Of a DNA stretch of 64,000 nucleotides, positions 59,763 through 64,000 are shown piece by piece (the stretch's first letter is position 1; each line of letters begins with the position of its first letter). The notes under the pieces were generated by a model. The model was not told where the DNA came from and did not search any database. It worked only from the letters and a program-made list of their open reading frames with translations. Location of the stretch: contig JBDHKD010000004.1 in NCBI GenBank assembly GCA_039586575.1, positions 1 through 64,000 of the forward strand. Reading direction: 5' to 3'. The DNA is from G020344215 sp039586575 (GTDB taxonomy: Bacteria > Gemmatimonadota > Gemmatimonadetes > Palauibacterales > KS3-K002). Both the position numbers and the translations under genes were made by a program.

Positions 59763-60480
59763 ATGCAGCGACGTCGGCTCGGTTGTGCTCTTGTGGCTGC
59801 GCTACTCGCGTCCGCCTCGGCGGCGTCGGCGCAGACCTTTCCGGTAGAGGACCCCGTTCTCCAGCGTCTCTGGGAGGAGGGGATGGAGAACTCCCACGCC
59901 TACGAATTGGCCCAGGTGCTCCTCGACTCCATCGGCCCCCGGCTGAACGGCTCGCCCGGCCACAGGGCAGCCAACGAGTGGGCCGTCAACTTGTTCGAGA
60001 GCTGGGGCATCGAGGCCCGCAACGAACAGAACGGTACATGGATGAGTTGGGAGCGCGAGATCACGCATATCGATCTCGTGGAGCCCCGCGTCCGCACACT
60101 GGAAGGGATGATGCTCGCCTGGAGTCCGGGCACGCGAGGCAAGGTGAAAGCGGGCGTGGTGATTCTGGCCGATGTCGCGGATTCGGCCGCGTTCGAGGCC
60201 TGGCTTCCTGCGGTCAAAGGCAAGTTTGTGCTCATCTCCTACGGCGAGCCGACTTGCCGGACGGACGCCGATTGGGAGGAGCATGCGACCGAAGAGTCAT
60301 TCGCGCGGCTGGAGGCCGAGCGCGCTCTTCGCTATGCTGGCCTACCTCGCCGCCGAGGAAAACGAGCTCATGCCCCGCGAGCGACGCGTGCTGCCGGTCA
60401 GCTCGGAGACCGGCGAACAGGGAACCTGGCCCGAGTGCGAGGCGCCGCTGAGGAGCTGGGAGGAGTACCTCAACCGATAG
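59763..60480 (+). pseudogene. Secreted M28-family peptidase, internally deleted and frameshifted
   Basis: ATG 59763 follows AGGAGGT. The N-terminal 190 residues (signal peptide MQRRRLGCALVAALLASASA; DSIGPRLNGSPGHRAANEWA; VVILADV; GKFVLISYGEPT) are the prodomain/PA-like part of a Gemmatimonadota-type M28/M20 metallopeptidase. At about 60320-60335 the frame jumps: the +1 frame continues MLAYLAAEENELMPRERRVLP and ends RSWEEYLNR at 60480, which is the C-terminal end of the same family. The catalytic domain between, with all zinc ligands, is missing (some 300 residues). In the first frame the sequence runs on as nonsense to 60488. Confidence 0.75.
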
Positions 60481-60484
60481 GCCC

Positions 60485-61429
60485 ATGACCCGGCGCTCAC
60501 TCTTTCGGCTGGCCCTGGCCTGTGCGGTGGTGTCCTGCCAGCGCGGGACACCACCGGGCGGCGCCGACGAGGCCGTGCAGGCAACATCGACTTGGACCCA
60601 AACGCAGATCGTGCTGCTCGGCACGGGAACCCCGAACGCCGACCCCGATCGCTCGGGTCCGGCCGTGGCTATCGTCGTCGATGACACGCCGTACCTGATC
60701 GACCTCGGGCCGGGCGTCGTGCGCCGCGCCGCGGCGGCGGAGCGTGCCGGGATCGACGGGCTGGCGGTCGAGAAGCTGCGGTTCGCTTTCATCACCCACC
60801 TGCACAGCGATCACACGCTGGGCTACCCCGACTTCATCTTCACTCCCTGGGTGCTCGAGCGTGATCTGCCGGCGCAGGTCTTCGGACCCGGAGGCCTGCA
60901 GGCGATGACCGACCACCTGCTGGCGGCCTACGAGGCGGACATCCGCGTTCGCATCGAGGGTCTCGAGCCGGCCAACAGCGAGGGCTACAAGGTCAACGTC
61001 CACGAGATCGAGCCTGGGCTCATCTACGAGGATGAGCGCGTTCGCGTCAGCGCGTTCCTCGTCGAGCACGGAGCGTGGCCGCAAGCTTTCGGCTACCGCT
61101 TCGACACACCCGATCGCAGTATCGTGATCTCCGGCGACACGCGACCGACTCCTGCCATCGTGGAGGCCTGCGGGGGTTGCGACGTGCTCATCCACGAGGT
61201 GTATTCGCAGGCCGGGTTCGAGCGCCGCGCGGCCAACTGGCAGGCATACCATGCCAGTTCGCATAATTCGACCGCGGAGCTCGGTCGCCTCGCAGCCGCA
61301 GCTCGACCGGGCATCCTCATCCTCTACCATCAGTTGCTGTGGGGATCGTCGCCGGAAGAGGTGCTCGGCGAGATCCGACAGGTCTATGACGGCCGGGTCG
61401 TCTACGGGAACGACCTGGACGTGTTCTAG
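60485..61429 (+). CDS. MBL-fold metallo-hydrolase, lipoprotein
   Basis: A 314-residue exported protein with lipobox AVVSC. The metallo-beta-lactamase fold shows GTGTPNADPDRSG, the zinc motif THLHSDH near residue 105, LVEHGAWPQAFGYRF, SGDTRPTP and IHEVY, resembling RNase Z/arylsulfatase-like hydrolases of small molecules. The C-terminal His (HASSHNS) may complete the second metal site. It starts 4 bases after the deleted M28 gene, so they were probably one transcript. Substrate unknown. Confidence 0.88.
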   Translation: MTRRSLFRLALACAVVSCQRGTPPGGADEAVQATSTWTQTQIVLLGTGTPNADPDRSGPAVAIVVDDTPYLIDLGPGVVRRAAAAERAGIDGLAVEKLRFAFITHLHSDHTLGYPDFIFTPWVLERDLPAQVFGPGGLQAMTDHLLAAYEADIRVRIEGLEPANSEGYKVNVHEIEPGLIYEDERVRVSAFLVEHGAWPQAFGYRFDTPDRSIVISGDTRPTPAIVEACGGCDVLIHEVYSQAGFERRAANWQAYHASSHNSTAELGRLAAAARPGILILYHQLLWGSSPEEVLGEIRQVYDGRVVYGNDLDVF

Positions 61430-61467
61430 GAGCGCACAGCTGAGGGCTCCCTACGCAAGGAGGTTCC

Positions 61468-63186
61468 GTGGCCTTCACGAATGCCGAGGTTGAACTGACG
61501 CGGCGCCGCTTCATCGCCTATTTCTCGAGCATCGGCCTCTCCTCGACACTACTGCCCGGCGTGCTCTGGGCGCAGGTCCAGGACGAGGCGGAGCCGAAGA
61601 TCAGCAAGGAGATGCTCGCCGATGCCGAGGCGATCGCCGGATTGCAGTTCACCGACGAGGAACGCGAGCTCATGCTGCGCGGGCTCAACTCGAACCTCGA
61701 GGACTACGAGGCTCTGCGCACGGTGGAGCTGTCGAATGACGTGCCGCCCGCCCTCTACTTCAACCCGCTTCCCGCGGGGGCAAGTGTGATGACGTCCGAG
61801 CGACCGATGCGGCGCAGCAGGGTACGCGTCGAGCGGGTCCCCAGCGACATAGAAGAGTTAGCCTTCTGGCCGGTGACGCATCTCTCACGGCTCATCGAGT
61901 CGCGACGGCTGAGCTCGCTGGACCTGACCACGATGTACCTGGGACGCCTCGAGAGATACGGCCCCAAGCTCGAGTGCGTCATCACGCTGACCGAAGACGT
62001 TGCTCTCGAGCAGGCGCGTCGCGCCGACGACGAGATCGCCCGCGGTCTCTATCGTGGGCCGCTGCACGGCATTCCTTGGGGTGCCAAGGACCTGTTGGCG
62101 GTGAAAGGCTACAAGACGACCTGGGGCGCCATGCCCTACAAAGACCAGGTGATCGAGGAGAACGCCGCGGTCGTCGAGCGTCTGGAGGCGGCGGGCGCGG
62201 TGCTGGTCGCGAAGCTGACCCTGGGTGCCCTGGCCTGGGGCGACGTCTGGTACGGCGGCAAGACACGCAATCCCTGGAACCGGGAGCAGGGGTCGAGCGG
62301 CTCGTCGGCGGGCTCGGCTGCTGCCACGGCGGCGGGGCTCGTGGGCTTTGCCATCGGGACCGAGACCTGGGGGTCGATCATCTCGCCCTGCACGCGTTGT
62401 GGGACGACAGGGCTGAGGCCCACGTACGGCCGCGTGAGCCGCGTCGGCGCCATGGCCCTCTCTTGGAGCATGGACAAGATCGGGCCCATCGCTCGCAGCG
62501 TGGAGGACTGTGCCCTGGTCTTCGACGCGATCTACGGACCGGACGGCCGCGATCTGTCGGTCGTCGATGCGCCGTTCGCCTGGGACGCCGAGCTGGATCC
62601 ACGGGACCTGCGCGTCGGCTATGTGAAGAGCGCCTTCGACGCGGACAGGGAAGAGCAGGAGGAGTGGAAGCGGCTCGACGAGGCGACTCTCCAGACGCTG
62701 GGTTCCTTGGGCCTCGATCTGACACCGATCGAACTGCCCGATCTGCCCATCGGCGCCATGTCGTTCATCCTGAACGCCGAGGCCGCGGCGGCGTTCGACG
62801 AGCTGACGCGCAGCAACCGCGACGACCTCTTGGTCAGGCAGATCCGCAACGCCTGGCCCAACGTCTTCCGCCAGTCGCGCCTAATCCCGGCCGTCGAGTA
62901 TATCCAGGCCAACCGCGTCCGCACGCTGGCCATGCAGGCGATGGAAGAGATCATGTCGCAGGTGGATGTGTACGTCGTTCCGTCGTTCGGTGGGTCGAAC
63001 CTCCTGCTGACCAACTTGACCGGCCATCCCTGTGTCGTCCTACCGAACGGCTTTCGCGAGGACGGCACGCCAACCAGCATCAGTTTCATCGGGCGCTTGT
63101 TCGGCGAGGCGGATACGTTGGCGGTCGCGAGGACTTACCAGGAGGCCACCGACTTCCATCTGAAACGCCCGCAGCTCGAGGTCTGA
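61468..63186 (+). CDS. Secreted amidase (amidase-signature family)
   Basis: A 572-residue amidase-signature hydrolase. The N-terminus TRRRFIAYFSSIGLSSTLLPGVLWA looks like a Tat signal peptide. The Ser-cisSer-Lys triad is Lys207 (GAKDLLAVKG), a Ser in GSSGSSAGSA (about 280) and nucleophile Ser303 (TETWGSIISP). The first 110 mature residues are extra to the core. GatA function is unlikely because it is exported. GTG 61468, after AAGGAGG. Substrate unknown. Confidence 0.9.
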   Translation: MAFTNAEVELTRRRFIAYFSSIGLSSTLLPGVLWAQVQDEAEPKISKEMLADAEAIAGLQFTDEERELMLRGLNSNLEDYEALRTVELSNDVPPALYFNPLPAGASVMTSERPMRRSRVRVERVPSDIEELAFWPVTHLSRLIESRRLSSLDLTTMYLGRLERYGPKLECVITLTEDVALEQARRADDEIARGLYRGPLHGIPWGAKDLLAVKGYKTTWGAMPYKDQVIEENAAVVERLEAAGAVLVAKLTLGALAWGDVWYGGKTRNPWNREQGSSGSSAGSAAATAAGLVGFAIGTETWGSIISPCTRCGTTGLRPTYGRVSRVGAMALSWSMDKIGPIARSVEDCALVFDAIYGPDGRDLSVVDAPFAWDAELDPRDLRVGYVKSAFDADREEQEEWKRLDEATLQTLGSLGLDLTPIELPDLPIGAMSFILNAEAAAAFDELTRSNRDDLLVRQIRNAWPNVFRQSRLIPAVEYIQANRVRTLAMQAMEEIMSQVDVYVVPSFGGSNLLLTNLTGHPCVVLPNGFREDGTPTSISFIGRLFGEADTLAVARTYQEATDFHLKRPQLEV

Positions 63187-63395
63187 CTCGCGAAGTGAGG
63201 TCTGCGGGTGAAGCCACACTCCTCAGCTCGAGCGATTTGTGCGATCCAACGCGAGTTGCCATCTTGTGAGCTCCCTCGGCCGAGCAGGTCCCCCGCCACT
63301 TGCGCGACCGCGGTTTCTCGTCACCCTACCGTGTCAACCTGGCACCTCATCGAAGGGCCGCGGTCCTGCTCTTCTCAGCGCGAAAGGAGTCGGCT

Positions 63396-63701
63396 ATGCG
63401 GATGCTCATGCACGTGTTCTTCCCTGTCCGAGAGTTCAACGAGGCGGTCCGCGATGGAACCGCCGGCGAGAAACTCCAGAGAATCATCGCGGATGCGGAC
63501 CCGGAAGCGGTCTATTTCGTGGAGCAGCACGGTCAGCGCTCAGCCATTCTCGTGGTCGACGTGTCGAGTTCGGCGGAGGTTCCGGCTCTGGCCGAGCCCT
63601 GGTTCTTGACCTTCAACGCCGATACAAAGTTCCGGATCGCCATGACTCCGGACGATCTAGCTCGGGCGGGTCTCGACGAGCTGGGCGGGAAGTGGGGGTA
63701 G
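63396..63701 (+). CDS. Conserved small hypothetical protein
   Basis: ATG 63396, preceded by AAGGAG at 7 bases, gives 101 residues; the frame is open to 63300 but the added residues look non-coding. MRMLMHVFFPVREFNEAVRD, AVYFVEQHGQRSAILVVDV and PWFLTFNADTKFRIAMTPDDL form a ferredoxin-like beta-alpha-beta pattern. I have the impression of a widespread uncharacterised family (muconolactone-isomerase-like size) but can assign no function. The gap 63187-63395 has no other gene. Confidence 0.7.
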   Translation: MRMLMHVFFPVREFNEAVRDGTAGEKLQRIIADADPEAVYFVEQHGQRSAILVVDVSSSAEVPALAEPWFLTFNADTKFRIAMTPDDLARAGLDELGGKWG

Positions 63702-63950
63702 ACGGCGCAGAGGCTGAGGGTCCGCCCGCTCTTGTGCTATTTGTTGGGCCACGTACATATTAGTGGAATCAGTAGCGCTTCTCGTTATCGATTTAGCAGC
63801 ATCCTCGAGCGGGCGCCTCAGGCGGGGGAGAGATGTCGGGGTATCGCCTGAGCGGCCCGGGACAAGATGCGGGAGAGCTTGCCGTTGGCGAATACGTGTC
63901 CAAAGGAACCCTACCGGGTCTACCGTCAAAGGGAGAGAGCCGGGCTCTGG
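63702..63950. other. Gene-free stretch near the right edge
   Basis: No plausible coding frame or RNA gene. The part 63745-63800 is comparatively AT-rich (TACATATTAGTGG, TCGTTATCGATTTAGC) and may carry the promoter of the next gene; no clear -35/-10 pair can be assigned. Confidence 0.4.
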
Positions 63951-64000
63951 ATGGAGCTTCGCAAGCGCCGCGTCTTCCCCTTTCTGGGCTTATACGTCGC
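63951..64000 (+). CDS. Start of a membrane-anchored protein, cut by the window edge
   Basis: ATG 63951 begins MELRKRRVFPFLGLYVA, the basic helix and first half of the membrane segment that opens many Gemmatimonadota kinase, cyclase or TPR proteins. Only 16 complete codons are visible, so the rest is unknown. The fragment at 54747-54992 starts in the same style. Confidence 0.45.
   Translation, partial: MELRKRRVFPFLGLYV

Noticed and set aside
1..64000. tRNA genes, CRISPR arrays, insertion sequences, toxin-antitoxin or restriction systems
   Set aside because: Intergenic gaps were read on both strands for a T-loop GGTTCRANTCC motif, spaced repeats, terminal inverted repeats and transposase motifs; none was convincing.

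Overview
The window is a gene-dense, high-GC bacterial chromosome segment with no tRNA, rRNA, CRISPR array, prophage or insertion sequence that I could recognise. Several features point to Gemmatimonadota or a closely allied FCB-group lineage: a secreted subtilase with a C-terminal YPNPF/FlgD-like module, a TonB-plug-like lipoprotein, a carboxypeptidase-regulatory-like protein at the left edge, membrane-anchor starts of the 'ELRKRRVF' type, and a Ser/Thr kinase with extracytoplasmic PEGA repeats. This assignment is an inference from protein style, not from a marker gene.

Layout. 1-4272 (+): tail of a surface protein, lysA, a radical SAM enzyme, a lipoprotein and an unknown protein. 4287-14376 (-): a ten-gene co-oriented block, read in the order lexA, truA, transaldolase/fsa, htrA, purB, purC, psd, pssA, a BamE-like protein and purF. 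It combines SOS control, tRNA modification, purine synthesis, phosphatidylethanolamine synthesis and periplasmic proteolysis. 14427-14574 holds divergent promoters. 14719-17917 (+): overlapping HEAT-repeat and HD-GYP genes. 18175-24609 (+): secreted subtilase, then panB-panC-panD (pantothenate), a YqeK-like HD protein and a LytR_C protein. 24675-32267 (+): aspS-phoH-pgpH-ybeY-DUF502-mgtE, tightly overlapped; the DUF502 gene carries an in-frame TAG.

32362-41825 (+) is an acyl-CoA catabolic island: meaB, a split B12-dependent methylmalonyl-CoA mutase (large and small subunits separated by a galT-like gene), a carboxyltransferase subunit, a two-gene AtuA-like pair, enoyl-CoA hydratase and three small membrane proteins. 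No biotin carboxylase is in the window. Two six-unit degenerate heptamer arrays in opposite orientation bracket the large mutase gene and run into the neighbouring reading frames. 41849-49441 (-) is a signalling block: double-FHA protein, NHL/FN3/TPR protein, Ser/Thr kinase with Big_5-like and PEGA ectodomains, and an FHA-GAF-HD-GYP protein.

49687-64000: a lipoprotein esterase, recQ convergent with a long-form guaA, a truncated membrane-anchor fragment, acyl-CoA dehydrogenase, RNase G, rplU (with a histone-like Lys/Ala tail)-rpmA with a clear terminator, a DinB-family protein, an internally deleted M28 peptidase, an MBL-fold lipoprotein, a secreted amidase, a small unknown protein and the first codons of another membrane-anchored protein. 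I did not find one clear new defence or mobile system. The items most worth following up are the heptamer arrays, the interrupted DUF502 gene, the ATA start of htrA, the direct-repeat operator over lexA, the kinase/FHA/HD-GYP block and the mutase-AtuA-like island.
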